NCBI GenBank assembly: GCA_023401925.1
Contig: JAEXDA010000001.1
Span: 19,790 to 83,789 of the forward strand
Origin: Bacillota bacterium
Lineage (GTDB): Bacteria; Bacillota; UBA4882; UBA8346
DNA length: 64,000 bases
Direction: 5' to 3'
Translations under genes and position numbers: made by a program
Notes under the pieces: model-generated
The model's input: the letters and a program-made list of their open reading frames with translations, nothing else
What the model was told of the DNA's origin: nothing
Database searches by the model: none
Shown: piece after piece, positions 1 through 8,980 of the stretch
Layout: every line of letters starts with the position of its first letter
How positions within the stretch are numbered: position 1 is the first letter of the stretch

Positions 1-893
1 AAGTCATCATACCGGCCGTCACTTTTATTGCAACGGTAAACCCGATTATTTATGTAGGGGCTACCCCTGTTTTTGTGGATATTGATAGAAATAGCTGGAA
101 TATTGATCCCAGCGAGATCCGAAAGGCAATTACTCCAAGGACAAAGGCGATTATTCCGGTTCATTTGTACGGGAACCCATGCGATATGGGGGAGATTATG
201 GATATTGCCAGGGAACATGGTTTAAACGTCATTGAAGATGCCACCGAAAGTTTGGGGGCGACTTTGGGGGGTAAAGCTACCGGAACTTTCGGGGATATGG
301 GATGTTTTAGCTTTAACGGCAATAAGGTGATTACTACGGGTGGTGGAGGAATGGCTACCACCGCCAACCCGGAAAGGGCCAAGCATATTAAATTCCTGGT
401 CAATCAGGCGCGGGATGGCAACCGGGATTATTACTACCATCCGGAAATCGGTTTTAACAACCGGATGACCAATCTGGAAGCTGCGCTGGGTTTGGCTCAA
501 TTTCAGAGAGTAAGCGAGTTTTTGTTGAAGAAGCGGGATTTCTTCAGGGAATACCAGCGGGTCTTTGAGGGGGATGAACGCCTTAGCCTGCAACGGGAGT
601 TACCCGGAGCCGTTTCATCGGTATGGATGTCTTCGGTACGCTTCAATAGCTTAAAAACAGGATTGAAAGTCCCGGAGCTTATGGTGAAATTAAAAGAAAA
701 AGGGATTCCCTGCCGGCGTATTTTTCAACCCTTGTTTGAATCACCGCCTTATCAAAAATATAAAACTGGCGATTATCCCAATAGTTACGAGTTATTTGAC
801 AATGGCATTAATTTGCCCAGTTCGACATTAAATTCTGTGGAAGATATCCGCTATACGGCTGACACTTTATTGGAAATCCTGGGGCGTAAGTAA
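1..893 (+). CDS. DegT/DnrJ/EryC1/StrS-family sugar aminotransferase, 5' truncated by the window (LegC-like)
   Basis: The open frame starts at base 3, already inside the gene; the ATG at 75 is internal because the conserved stretch VIIPAVTFIATVNPI lies upstream of it. The PLP-lysine motif of the family is visible as FSFNGNKVITTGGGG, and the C-terminal part has the usual substrate-binding loops. Family members transfer an amino group from glutamate to a 4-keto nucleotide sugar. The five genes that follow are a NeuC/NeuB/NeuD/CBS-nucleotidyltransferase/NeuA set, so the best fit is LegC, which makes the UDP-4-amino-4,6-dideoxy sugar of legionaminic acid synthesis. The expected dehydratase (LegB) would lie upstream, outside the window. 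A PseC or PglE-type role cannot be excluded from sequence alone. Confidence 0.85.
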   Translation, partial: VIIPAVTFIATVNPIIYVGATPVFVDIDRNSWNIDPSEIRKAITPRTKAIIPVHLYGNPCDMGEIMDIAREHGLNVIEDATESLGATLGGKATGTFGDMGCFSFNGNKVITTGGGGMATTANPERAKHIKFLVNQARDGNRDYYYHPEIGFNNRMTNLEAALGLAQFQRVSEFLLKKRDFFREYQRVFEGDERLSLQRELPGAVSSVWMSSVRFNSLKTGLKVPELMVKLKEKGIPCRRIFQPLFESPPYQKYKTGDYPNSYELFDNGINLPSSTLNSVEDIRYTADTLLEILGRK

Positions 894-898
894 TTTAA

Positions 899-917
899 CC
901 ACCGGGGACACCGGTGG
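899..917 (+). other. Short hairpin between the aminotransferase and the NeuC-like gene
   Basis: CCACCGG, a 5-nt loop, then CCGGTGG: a perfect 7-bp stem followed by an AT-rich run ending in TTTT. It could be a weak attenuator inside the operon, but there is no long T tract and the operon clearly continues. Confidence 0.4.
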
Positions 918-948
918 ATTTAATTTTAGATTGCGGAGTTGTTGATGA

Positions 949-2094
949 TTGAAAAAAATCGCTGTAGTGACTGGAACTAGAGCTGATTATGGTTTATTAT
1001 ACTGGCTTTTGAAAGAGATTCAGCAAGATCCGGAGATGGAACTGCAACTGGTTGTGACAGGAGCTCATCTTGCGCCTGAATATGGCCTCACTTACCGGGA
1101 GATTGAAAAAGATGGATTTGTGATCCGGGAAAAAGTCTCCATGTTGGTATCCGGTAATACCACAAACGGTACGATCAAATCAATGGGTCTGGCTTTAATT
1201 GGCCTGGCGGATGCCTTGGAAAGGCTTACTCCCGATTTATTGGTGATTCTTGGCGATCGTTATGAGATCCTGGCTGCAGCGGAAGCCGCATTGATTGCCA
1301 AGATTCCCATTGCTCACATCGCTGGCGGCGATATTACCGAAGGGGCTTTCGATGATTCGATCCGGCACGCCGTCACCAAAATGGCTCATCTTCACTTTGT
1401 AACCAACGCCCAGTCCTGGCGGAGAGTTCGGCAATTGGGGGAAAACCCGGATTTTATATATAATGTCGGTAGTCCCGGACTGGATTATATCAAAAAAGGT
1501 TCCTTGCTGACCCGGGAACAATTGGCCAGTGAGCTGAATATAAAATTTTTAAAGCGGAATTTACTCATTACCTTTCATCCGGCAACGTTAGAATGGGAAA
1601 AAGCCGGCCAGCAGTTTCAGATTCTTTTGGATGCTTTGACGGATCTGGGACCGGAGGTGGGTTTGATTTTCACGAAACCTAATTCTGATCCGGGTGGACG
1701 GGTTTTATTGGAAATGGTTGATCAATATGGGAGCGAACATGGCAATGCCATGGTTTATACTTCCTTGGGCCGTTTTTACTTGAGTGTGATGGCCCAGGTG
1801 GATGCGGTAGTCGGAAATTCATCCAGTGGACTTTATGAAGCGCCATCATTAAGAAAACCCACTGTCAACATTGGCGACCGCCAAAAAGGACGTTTGGGGG
1901 CCGGGTCAGTGATAAATTGCCCGGTAGAGCGGAAGGCGATTGTCCGGGCGATTGAGGAAGCTTTCCATAAAGACTGTTCGGGAGTTATAAATCCGTATGG
2001 TGATGGTGAGTCGGCCCAAAGAATCCATGGTATTCTAAAACAAGTCCCCGATTTTCAGGAATTATTGAAAAAACATTTTTATGAGGTGGATTAA
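949..2094 (+). CDS. UDP-N-acetylglucosamine/UDP-diacetamido-sugar 2-epimerase, hydrolysing (NeuC/LegG-like)
   Basis: This 381-aa protein is a GT-B-fold UDP-sugar 2-epimerase of the hydrolysing NeuC type, which releases the free 2-epimerised amino sugar for condensation by the NeuB-like enzyme. Seen in the sequence: N-terminal KKIAVVTGTRADYG, central GDRYEILAAAEAALIA followed by HIAGGDITEG, and C-terminal GNSSSGLYEAP. The start is a TTG; the overlapping ATG four bases upstream is out of frame. It ends three bases before the next gene, so the two are almost certainly cotranscribed. In the legionaminic acid pathway the substrate would be UDP-2,4-diacetamido-2,4,6-trideoxy-glucose; plain UDP-GlcNAc (NeuC proper) is the alternative. 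The 4-aminotransferase and acetyltransferase next door favour the LegG reading. Confidence 0.88.
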   Translation: MKKIAVVTGTRADYGLLYWLLKEIQQDPEMELQLVVTGAHLAPEYGLTYREIEKDGFVIREKVSMLVSGNTTNGTIKSMGLALIGLADALERLTPDLLVILGDRYEILAAAEAALIAKIPIAHIAGGDITEGAFDDSIRHAVTKMAHLHFVTNAQSWRRVRQLGENPDFIYNVGSPGLDYIKKGSLLTREQLASELNIKFLKRNLLITFHPATLEWEKAGQQFQILLDALTDLGPEVGLIFTKPNSDPGGRVLLEMVDQYGSEHGNAMVYTSLGRFYLSVMAQVDAVVGNSSSGLYEAPSLRKPTVNIGDRQKGRLGAGSVINCPVERKAIVRAIEEAFHKDCSGVINPYGDGESAQRIHGILKQVPDFQELLKKHFYEVD

Positions 2095-2097
2095 GGG

Positions 2098-3180
2098 ATG
2101 ACAGGGAACCAAAGAGTACGGATTATCGCCGAAGCCGGTGTTAACCATGACGGTTCTTTGGAAAAAGCATTGCAATTGATTGATATTGCCAAAGATTCCG
2201 GGGCCGATATTGTTAAATTTCAGACTTTTAAGGCTGAAGCCATTAGCAATCATTCCGCCCCCAAAGCGGAATACCAGAGGCAAAATAATCCTGGTGAAGA
2301 ATCCCAGCTGGAAATGTTAAAACGATTGGAGTTGGACGAAAGGGCCCACCAAAGTTTAATCATCCATTGCCGGGATAAAAATATTCAATTTCTATCTACT
2401 CCTTTTGATGTAGCAAGTTTAGAGATGCTGGACAAGAGGTTTCATATTCCCCAAATAAAAATTCCCTCCGGAGAAATTACCAATCTACCGTTTCTGCTGA
2501 GAATAGCCGAAACGAAGAAACCGGTGATTTTGTCTACCGGAATGAGCTCGCTTGGAGAGATTGAATTGGCGTTGGCAACTTTGGCATTTGGTTACAAAGG
2601 ATCGGGAAGACCGTCTACTCATGCTTTTCAAGATATTTTCAATTCTCCGGAAGGCCAAGAGGCTTTGGCGGAAAAAGTGACCTTACTGCATTGCACGACG
2701 GAGTATCCGGCCCCTTTTCAAGAAGTCAATTTAAAAGCGATGGATACTCTGAAGGCGGCATTCGGTTTGCCGGTAGGTTTATCCGATCATACTCCCGGTA
2801 TTGCCGTTAGTATTGCGGCGGTCGCTCGCGGCGCTGTGGTGATTGAAAAACATTTTACGATGAATCGTAATTCACCGGGTCCTGACCATCGGGCGTCACT
2901 GGAACCGGATGAGATGAAATCAATGGTCCAGGCAATTCGCCAGGTAGAAGCGGCCCTGGGTGATTTCAGGAAATGTCCCGCTCCGACCGAATTGAAGAAC
3001 CGGGCAGTTGCCAGAAAAAGCTTGGTAGCGGCCTGTGATATTCCGCAAGGAACTGTTTTCAATGAGCAAAATGTGGGGATGAAAAGGCCGGGTACGGGTA
3101 TTTCACCGGTGGCGTATTGGGATATTATGGGTAAAAAAGCGCAGCGGGATTTTAAACAAGATGAGTTGATTGAAACATGA
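2098..3180 (+). CDS. N-acetylneuraminate/legionaminate synthase (NeuB/LegI-like)
   Basis: A 360-aa NeuB-family synthase, which condenses an N-acylated six-carbon sugar with phosphoenolpyruvate to give a nine-carbon nonulosonic acid. The N-terminal TIM-barrel domain opens with RIIAEAGVNHDGSLEKA and shows IVKFQTFKAEA, IKIPSGEI, LLHCTTEYPAP and GLSDHTPG. The C-terminal ~60 residues form the SAF (antifreeze-like) domain that closes over the active site, starting about at ARKSLVAACDIPQGT. Full length for the family. It starts 3 bp after the 2-epimerase stop and its TGA overlaps the next ATG (ATGA). The exact product (legionaminic versus sialic acid) is inferred from the neighbours. Confidence 0.92.
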   Translation: MTGNQRVRIIAEAGVNHDGSLEKALQLIDIAKDSGADIVKFQTFKAEAISNHSAPKAEYQRQNNPGEESQLEMLKRLELDERAHQSLIIHCRDKNIQFLSTPFDVASLEMLDKRFHIPQIKIPSGEITNLPFLLRIAETKKPVILSTGMSSLGEIELALATLAFGYKGSGRPSTHAFQDIFNSPEGQEALAEKVTLLHCTTEYPAPFQEVNLKAMDTLKAAFGLPVGLSDHTPGIAVSIAAVARGAVVIEKHFTMNRNSPGPDHRASLEPDEMKSMVQAIRQVEAALGDFRKCPAPTELKNRAVARKSLVAACDIPQGTVFNEQNVGMKRPGTGISPVAYWDIMGKKAQRDFKQDELIET

Positions 3181-3818
3181 AGCTACCGGTGATTTTATTA
3201 GGCGCTGGCGGCCACGGCCGGGTTTTATTGGATATTTTGCTTCAGCAATCTTACGAAGTACTGGCCATTGCCGATCCTGAGTATAAAAAGATGCTACCTT
3301 TGAATAATATTCCGTTGATGGATGACCGGGACGTTTTAAAATATTCACCCACTGAGGTTTTGCTGGTTAACGGCCTGGGTTCTGTGGGGGATACCGGAAA
3401 AAGACGGCAGGTATACGAATCCTTTAAAAATCGCGGTTACCAATTTGCCACGCTCATTCACTCCTCCGCGGTGGTTTCTCCCCGGGCCGGGCTCGGTGAG
3501 GGAATTCAAGTGATGGCTGGAGCCATTGTACAAACGGGAGTTACCATTGAAAATAATTCGATTATCAATACCAAGTCCACGGTAGAACATGATTGTAGGC
3601 TTGGCGCCCATGTTCATATCGCATCCGGCGCGATTCTTTGCGGAGGAATTGAGGTTGGTGACGGAGTTCATGTTGGAGCGGGCGCAACGGTTATTCAGGG
3701 AATTTCTATCGGCAAAGATTCCATCATCGGGGCGGGGGCGGTTGTTATCAGTGACCTACCGGAAGCCGCAGTTGCGGTAGGGGTACCCGCCAGGATTATA
3801 AAGTATAGGGAAGGATAA
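3177..3818 (+). CDS. Sialic-acid/bacillosamine-type O/N-acetyltransferase (NeuD/PglD/LegH family)
   Basis: This 213-aa protein has the typical NeuD/PglD layout: an N-terminal Rossmann-like half (VILLGAGGHGRVLLDIL, about residues 4-20) and a C-terminal left-handed beta-helix of hexapeptide repeats (about residues 90-205, for example VMAGAIVQTGVTIENN and VHVGAGATVIQGISIG). Such enzymes use acetyl-CoA. In a legionaminic pathway the member next to the aminotransferase acetylates the 4-amino group of the UDP sugar. The gene overlaps the synthase stop by four bases, so translation is probably coupled. A role in O-acetylating the finished nonulosonic acid, as for NeuD, is the alternative. Confidence 0.85.
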   Translation: MKLPVILLGAGGHGRVLLDILLQQSYEVLAIADPEYKKMLPLNNIPLMDDRDVLKYSPTEVLLVNGLGSVGDTGKRRQVYESFKNRGYQFATLIHSSAVVSPRAGLGEGIQVMAGAIVQTGVTIENNSIINTKSTVEHDCRLGAHVHIASGAILCGGIEVGDGVHVGAGATVIQGISIGKDSIIGAGAVVISDLPEAAVAVGVPARIIKYREG

Positions 3819-3827
3819 CGTCTAACC

Positions 3828-4901
3828 ATGTGCCAACAAGCAAAACATGCTTTGATTATGGAAGAAAAGACAATTCGCCAGGCTATCGAACAATTAAACG
3901 AAAACCGCCTCCAAATCCTGCTGGTGGTTAATAGTGACCGAGTGTTATTGGGCACTGTAACCGACGGCGATATTCGCCGTTCGATTTTAAACAATATTTC
4001 ATTAGATAAGCCGATCATCCGGATCATGAACAAGAACCCCAAATTCACTTATGAAGGGGAGACTCAAAAAGCCCGCCAGTTGATGCTCCAATATAAACTA
4101 AAAAATATCCCGGTTGTTGATGAAGCAAGGCGAGTTGTGGATCTGGTTTTGATGGAGGATATTCTTGAAACCAAGGAAAAAATTCGCCCGAAGAACAACC
4201 AAGTCCTGATCATGGCCGGCGGAAAGGGTTCCAGACTTGATCCGTTCACCAAGATCCTACCCAAACCGCTAATTCCGGTAGGCGATAAACCCATTATCGA
4301 AATCATTATGAATAGTTTCAACAAATACGGGTTCAACAATTTTATTATTTCTTTAAATTACAAGGCTGAAATCATTAAATTGTACTTTTTGGAAAATGCC
4401 AACGGATATAACGTCAGTTACACCCATGAAGATATTCCGCTGGGAACGGCCGGCGCTCTCAGCCTTGCCAAGGACCGTCTGAAAGAGACTTTTATTGTCA
4501 GTAATTGTGATGTCATCATTGATGTAGACTTCGATAAACTCCTGGATTTCCACGTGCGTAATAAAAATTTCGCCACTGTGGTGGGAGTGGTGAAGCATAT
4601 GCAAATCCCCTACGGGGTGATTGAGGTCAAAGACAACAAGTTGCATCAGATGACTGAAAAACCCGAATATGATTTTGTGATCAACTCCGGTGTTTATGTC
4701 CTGGAGCCGGAAATCATTGATTTGATTCCTGAAAATGAGGCTGCCAATATGCCGGATTTATTATTGAAGGCGAAAGATCTGGGTCATAAAATCGGGGTTT
4801 TTCCCGTCAGCAATAAGTGGTTTGATATCGGTCAATGGGAGGAATATCAGAATACTTTGGAATATTTCAAGAAAGCCGAGGGGACAAGCTACAGTGGCTG
4901 A
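3828..4901 (+). CDS. CBS-domain sugar-1-phosphate nucleotidyltransferase (PtmE-like)
   Basis: A 357-aa fusion. Residues ~10-120 form a CBS-domain pair (TVTDGDIRRSIL in CBS1, LKNIPVVDEARRVVDLVL in CBS2). Residues ~125-350 form a nucleotidyltransferase with the signature LIMAGGKGSRLDPFTKILPKPLIPVG, and SNCDVIIDVD for metal and sugar-nucleotide binding. In Campylobacter the same architecture (PtmE) is a glucosamine-1-phosphate guanylyltransferase that supplies GDP-GlcN to legionaminic acid synthesis; its place here between the NeuD-like gene and the CMP-sugar synthetase matches that system. The CBS pair suggests allosteric control by a nucleotide. The nucleotide specificity (GTP versus others) is not visible in the sequence. 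Confidence 0.82.
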   Translation: MCQQAKHALIMEEKTIRQAIEQLNENRLQILLVVNSDRVLLGTVTDGDIRRSILNNISLDKPIIRIMNKNPKFTYEGETQKARQLMLQYKLKNIPVVDEARRVVDLVLMEDILETKEKIRPKNNQVLIMAGGKGSRLDPFTKILPKPLIPVGDKPIIEIIMNSFNKYGFNNFIISLNYKAEIIKLYFLENANGYNVSYTHEDIPLGTAGALSLAKDRLKETFIVSNCDVIIDVDFDKLLDFHVRNKNFATVVGVVKHMQIPYGVIEVKDNKLHQMTEKPEYDFVINSGVYVLEPEIIDLIPENEAANMPDLLLKAKDLGHKIGVFPVSNKWFDIGQWEEYQNTLEYFKKAEGTSYSG

Positions 4902-5604
4902 CCAGAAAAACAGATTAGCCCTGATACCGGCCAGAGGGGGTTCGAAGGGCTTACCGCAGAAAAATATTCGACCCCTTGGAGGCAAACCTTTGATCGCCTG
5001 GACCATCGAGGCGGCTATCCAAAGCGTTTGTTTTACTCATGTCGTGGTGAGTACGGATGATCCGGAAATTGCCGCCATCTCAAAAAAATTTGGGGCGGAA
5101 GCGCCGTTTCAAAGGCCACCGGAATTAGCCGGTGACACGGCCAAAAGTATCGATGCAATTCTCCACGCAATCGAATGGTTCGGGCAACGGGGAATAAGTT
5201 TTCAGGAATTGGCTTTGTTGCAGCCGACCAGCCCCCTTCGGAATGCCGCCGATATTAAGGGGGCGCTCAAAGTCTTTCAGGAGAAAAAAGTGCTTTCCCC
5301 CCACTGCGCGGTAGTATCGGTATGCCAAAGCGAACATTCGCCGTTATGGATGAATACCATTGGCGAAGATTTGTCGATGGCCGGTTTTTTGCCTAAAAGC
5401 GCCGCCGGTGAAGGAAGACAATCATTGCAACAATACTACCGGTTAAATGGAGCGCTTTATCTGGCCAATGTTTCTTATCTCAAAGAAAATAACGGCTTTT
5501 TCGGATCCAAGACTTATGCCTACATGATGCCCCAGGAAAGATCGGTGGACATTGATACGGAGTTGGATTTGAGATTTGCGGAATTTCTTATGACAAAAAA
5601 TTAA
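4894..5604 (+). CDS. CMP-nonulosonic acid cytidylyltransferase (NeuA/LegF/PtmB-like)
   Basis: This 236-aa protein activates the finished nine-carbon sugar with CTP for use by a glycosyltransferase. The N-terminal nucleotide-binding signature is LALIPARGGSKGLPQKNI, followed by GGKPLIAWTIEAA and VVSTDDPEIAAIS; LQPTSPLR lies further on. I place the start at the GTG at 4894, which overlaps the preceding stop by eight bases, has GAGGGGA just upstream, and puts the signature near the N-terminus as in the family; the upstream ATG at 4822 would add 24 non-homologous residues. It is the last gene of the sugar operon; flagellar genes follow after about 115 bp. Confidence 0.88.
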   Translation: MADQKNRLALIPARGGSKGLPQKNIRPLGGKPLIAWTIEAAIQSVCFTHVVVSTDDPEIAAISKKFGAEAPFQRPPELAGDTAKSIDAILHAIEWFGQRGISFQELALLQPTSPLRNAADIKGALKVFQEKKVLSPHCAVVSVCQSEHSPLWMNTIGEDLSMAGFLPKSAAGEGRQSLQQYYRLNGALYLANVSYLKENNGFFGSKTYAYMMPQERSVDIDTELDLRFAEFLMTKN

Positions 5605-5721
5605 CGAAATAGGCCCAAAGAACTATTCATTTTTCAATGGGATTTTCCGAAATCATAATAAGGAGATTGAGGGGATTTATAATCATTGGGAGGATATAGT
5701 AATTTACAAGGAGGTAGTTTT

Positions 5722-6069
5722 ATGAAAGTGGGAGCAGGAGCTTCAATGAATACTGTTAATGCCAATATAAGCTCTACCAGAATATCAGCGGATAACTCGG
5801 CGGTGAAATCATCAAGCCACGATGAATCGCTATCTACCGCCAAGGATAAAGAAAAGATCGAAAAGGCGCTCAAGATTATTAACATGGCTTATAAGGAAGT
5901 CAATATTGAATGCAAGTACTCCGTCGACGAACGGACCAAGACCGAGGTTGTCAAATTTGTCAACTCCGAGACCGGTGAAACGATAAAGCAATATCCGCCT
6001 GAAGAAATCTTGAATATGATTACCAGAATGTATGATATGTATGGGATCCTGCTGGATAAGAAAGTCTAA
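5722..6069 (+). CDS. flaG: Flagellar protein FlaG
   Basis: A 115-aa FlaG-family protein. The first ~50 residues are Ser/Thr/Asn-rich and probably disordered. The conserved core follows: NMAYKEVNIECKYSVDE, then VVKFVNSETGETIKQYPPEE and ILNMITRMYDMYGILLD. FlaG proteins influence filament length and are usually encoded just before fliD, as here. The ATG at 5722 has a textbook ribosome site (AAGGAGGT at 5709-5716); a TTG at 5686 is in frame but lacks one. No sigma-28-type promoter (TAAA...GCCGATAA) could be found in the upstream gap, so it may be read from the sugar operon. Confidence 0.85.
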   Translation: MKVGAGASMNTVNANISSTRISADNSAVKSSSHDESLSTAKDKEKIEKALKIINMAYKEVNIECKYSVDERTKTEVVKFVNSETGETIKQYPPEEILNMITRMYDMYGILLDKKV

Positions 6070-6096
6070 TTTAGGTAAATGTAAGGAAGTGAAATC

Positions 6097-8427
6097 ATGG
6101 CCGAATCGAACTCGAGCTCTTCAATTACTACCGGTGGAGTTAACGGTTTAGGAATTGTCGGACTCAATTCCGGTATGGATACGGCAGGCACGATCAAGAA
6201 AATCATGAAATATGACAAGAAACCGATTGATCGGACCAACCAACAAATTCAGTTATTGCAGTGGAAAGAAGAGGCTTTTCGCACTCAAAACACGGCCCTT
6301 TCCGAATTGCGCGATTCTGTTTTTGATTTGAAAATGGAGACTTCCTACGAGACCCGGAAGATTGATACGACTAATCCTGAGGTGGTCAATGCCACCGCCG
6401 GTAAAGATGCCGCCAATGGCAATTATGCGGTGAAAGTCGAAAAAATGGCCACTTTCTCCTCCAATAGCAGTACTGATGATCCCAAGAGCAAGGAGAAGGG
6501 AGTGTTTCTTTCTTCCCAGGTGATCGGTACTCCGAAAAGTTTGATCACGATCGATAAGGGTAAACATTCCTTTGATCTTACCGTGGATGGCGCGCGGGTG
6601 ACGATTAATCTCTCCAAATTGTCCGGCAAATACAGTATAGCCGGAGAAGATCACGATAACGGCAAGGTTTTGACGCCCGTGTTGGGTCGCACCAAAAGTT
6701 TAACTCATTTGGCGGAAAATATTGAACGGGAAATTAAAAAGGCGTTTCATAAAGAAGATATCGATGATATTTCGCTGAAGGTAAAAGTTACTTCCAACAA
6801 TCAGTTGGAACTGTACACCGATGATGGAATAAAGCATAACATCACCATGAATAGTGTACCCAATAATTCGATCCTGACTGATTTGGGATTTAAGGATGGC
6901 GTAAGCGTATCAACTGTAGATACTTCGACTTCTTTGTATAACCTGCGGGATCAGTTTGTCAATGCCAAGGACTATTTTACCGGAAAAAGTTCGCCAACGG
7001 ATTCCTTTCGCTTTACTATCAATGGACAGGTCTTTAAGTTCACCCATAATGATTCCATTGACAAGATGATCGAACAAATTAATTCCTCCACTACAGCGGG
7101 AGTCAAGGCGTTTTTTGATGTCGGAAGCAATAAGCTGATTTTAACCGCTACACAGTCCGGTGATTATAATCACGGCCGGCCGGGCATTGTGATTGACGAT
7201 ACGGATGGGGCTTTAAAATCGCTTTTTAAGATTGACCAGGCCAATAGTACGATTGGGGAAAATAATGAATTTACGGTTAACGGAACCCCGTTTAAACAAG
7301 CAACCAATTCATTTACCCTTAATGGAGTGACTTTAAACTTAGCTGGAACCGGTTCCGCGACGGTTAATGTATCCACGGATCCCACGGAAATTGTTAAAAA
7401 GATTGATGATTTTATCACTTCGTACAATAAGACCATGAGCGGAATGAACGAACAGATAAACAAATCCCGGCCTACCAAAGGCAATAAGGTTTATAATCCG
7501 TTAACGGATGAACAAAAAGAGCAGATGTCCGAGGAACAGATTAAGAAGTGGGAAAAATTAGCCCAAGAAGGTTTACTCAATAACGACCGTCTGATGATTT
7601 CGATAGTGAACGATCTGCGTTCGAAGATGTCCCGGGTGGTCTCAACACCGATAACTTTAAACGGGGGTTCTTTGGGGGGAGCGGTTAACGCAACCCCGAC
7701 TGCCGATCAATTCAAATTCACCTTGGGGGATACTACCAGAGTGATTAAACTTGATCCTCAAGTTTATTCGGTGACCACTTTGAAAAGGGCCTTACAAGAA
7801 AAATTGGACGAATCTTTCGGTGTTAACCGGGTCAGGGTATCGATAAGCGACAGCAAAATTTCTTTTGCCGCTGAAAATGTTCCGATGAAAATCAATAGTG
7901 GCGCCCAAAATGACATTTTAAGCCAATTGGGTTTTATGAATGGCGATAAAAAAGATTCTTCTTATAATACATTAAGCCAAATCGGCATCCAGACCGGAGA
8001 TTACAGTGAAAACGGCAAACTCCATTTAGATACCGCCAAACTAACGAGCGCTTTGCAAAATGATCCGGACGGGGTGATCCGGTTGCTTACCAATAATCGA
8101 CAAATCAGTGCCCTCTCGGACACTGCCAGCGACAAAGCAAAGGCAGCCGAACAGACATCCGAAAGCCAAGGAATTTTTACAGGCTTTTATAATTCATTAA
8201 ATATGAACGTGAAACGGCTTACCGAAGAGGCGGGTCTTCCAGGCGGCGGCGATGCCAATTCAAAGATTGGCAAGGACATCATGAAAAAGAATAATTACAT
8301 CGATACGGTTCAAAGGCGGGTCGATGCGGAGGAAAAACGGCTGTGGAAAGTTTTTAACGGAATGGAGAAATCCCTTAATAAAATTGCCAATCAAGCGAGT
8401 GCGGTTGCCAATATGATGGGAATGTAA
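6097..8427 (+). CDS. fliD: Flagellar filament capping protein FliD (HAP2)
   Basis: This 776-aa protein caps the growing flagellar filament and guides flagellin insertion. The N-terminal FliD_N signature is IVGLNSGMDTAGTIKKIMKYD, followed by LQWKEEAFRTQNTALSELR. The flagellin_IN-type repeats (TFSFTING-like FRFTINGQVFKFTHNDSID) are in the middle. The C-terminal helical region includes LLNNDRLMISIVNDLRS and ends in a coiled coil rich in Glu/Lys. At 776 aa it is longer than many FliD proteins, with a large variable middle. ATG at 6097 with GTAAGGAAGTG upstream. It lies between flaG and the fliT/fliS genes in the standard order for Bacillota. Confidence 0.93.
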   Translation: MAESNSSSSITTGGVNGLGIVGLNSGMDTAGTIKKIMKYDKKPIDRTNQQIQLLQWKEEAFRTQNTALSELRDSVFDLKMETSYETRKIDTTNPEVVNATAGKDAANGNYAVKVEKMATFSSNSSTDDPKSKEKGVFLSSQVIGTPKSLITIDKGKHSFDLTVDGARVTINLSKLSGKYSIAGEDHDNGKVLTPVLGRTKSLTHLAENIEREIKKAFHKEDIDDISLKVKVTSNNQLELYTDDGIKHNITMNSVPNNSILTDLGFKDGVSVSTVDTSTSLYNLRDQFVNAKDYFTGKSSPTDSFRFTINGQVFKFTHNDSIDKMIEQINSSTTAGVKAFFDVGSNKLILTATQSGDYNHGRPGIVIDDTDGALKSLFKIDQANSTIGENNEFTVNGTPFKQATNSFTLNGVTLNLAGTGSATVNVSTDPTEIVKKIDDFITSYNKTMSGMNEQINKSRPTKGNKVYNPLTDEQKEQMSEEQIKKWEKLAQEGLLNNDRLMISIVNDLRSKMSRVVSTPITLNGGSLGGAVNATPTADQFKFTLGDTTRVIKLDPQVYSVTTLKRALQEKLDESFGVNRVRVSISDSKISFAAENVPMKINSGAQNDILSQLGFMNGDKKDSSYNTLSQIGIQTGDYSENGKLHLDTAKLTSALQNDPDGVIRLLTNNRQISALSDTASDKAKAAEQTSESQGIFTGFYNSLNMNVKRLTEEAGLPGGGDANSKIGKDIMKKNNYIDTVQRRVDAEEKRLWKVFNGMEKSLNKIANQASAVANMMGM

Positions 8428-8487
8428 AATGATCAATGATTGAACCGAAATATGGGGTTAGATCGAAACCATCCGGAAGGAGTATTA

Positions 8488-8934
8488 ATGGTGGATTCTA
8501 TGGAAGGCAATCATATTCGGGGGCTGCTGGAGAACAAAATCCATTTTTTAGAGGAATTGCTTATTTGTTCAAAAATGCTTACCGGTTTGACTTACGAAAA
8601 CCACGAGAGTGAATATGACAGCCTTTTGGAAACGCGGGAACAGTGTGTTGAGACGTTGAATAGCATTGAGGATGCGCTAAAAAGCGAATTTCAATTAAGT
8701 GACGAAGCCCAAATGAAGAATAATACGGCAATTGCAACTTTAGCCGCTCGATCGAAAATACTTGTACAGGAAATTTTAGTTTTGGATGAACAAATTAAGA
8801 ACGCTATTTCAAATGAGTTGCAAAATCTAAGGATGCGGATTGGCGCATTAAATTGTGGACGGAAGGGGATCAATGGATATCAGGCGGGTCAGCGGATCAG
8901 CACGGCCGGTGTTTATACGGATAGCCGCAAATAA
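8488..8934 (+). CDS. Probable flagellar export chaperone, FliT/FlgN-like
   Basis: A 148-aa, mostly alpha-helical protein with a predicted coiled coil over about residues 15-115 (LLENKIHFLEELLICSKML, then a run of Glu/Leu heptads) and a weakly conserved Gly/Ser-rich tail. Small helical proteins between fliD and fliS are usually FliT or FlgN-type chaperones for FliD or hook-associated proteins. I assign this by position and shape; the sequence match is weak. The start at ATG 8488 has GGAAGGAG at 8475-8482; the in-frame TTG at 8440 lacks a site. Confidence 0.55.
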   Translation: MVDSMEGNHIRGLLENKIHFLEELLICSKMLTGLTYENHESEYDSLLETREQCVETLNSIEDALKSEFQLSDEAQMKNNTAIATLAARSKILVQEILVLDEQIKNAISNELQNLRMRIGALNCGRKGINGYQAGQRISTAGVYTDSRK

Positions 8935-8980
8935 CCAACAATCCTGGACATGATCACCAAAAACTAAGGAGGTTTTAACG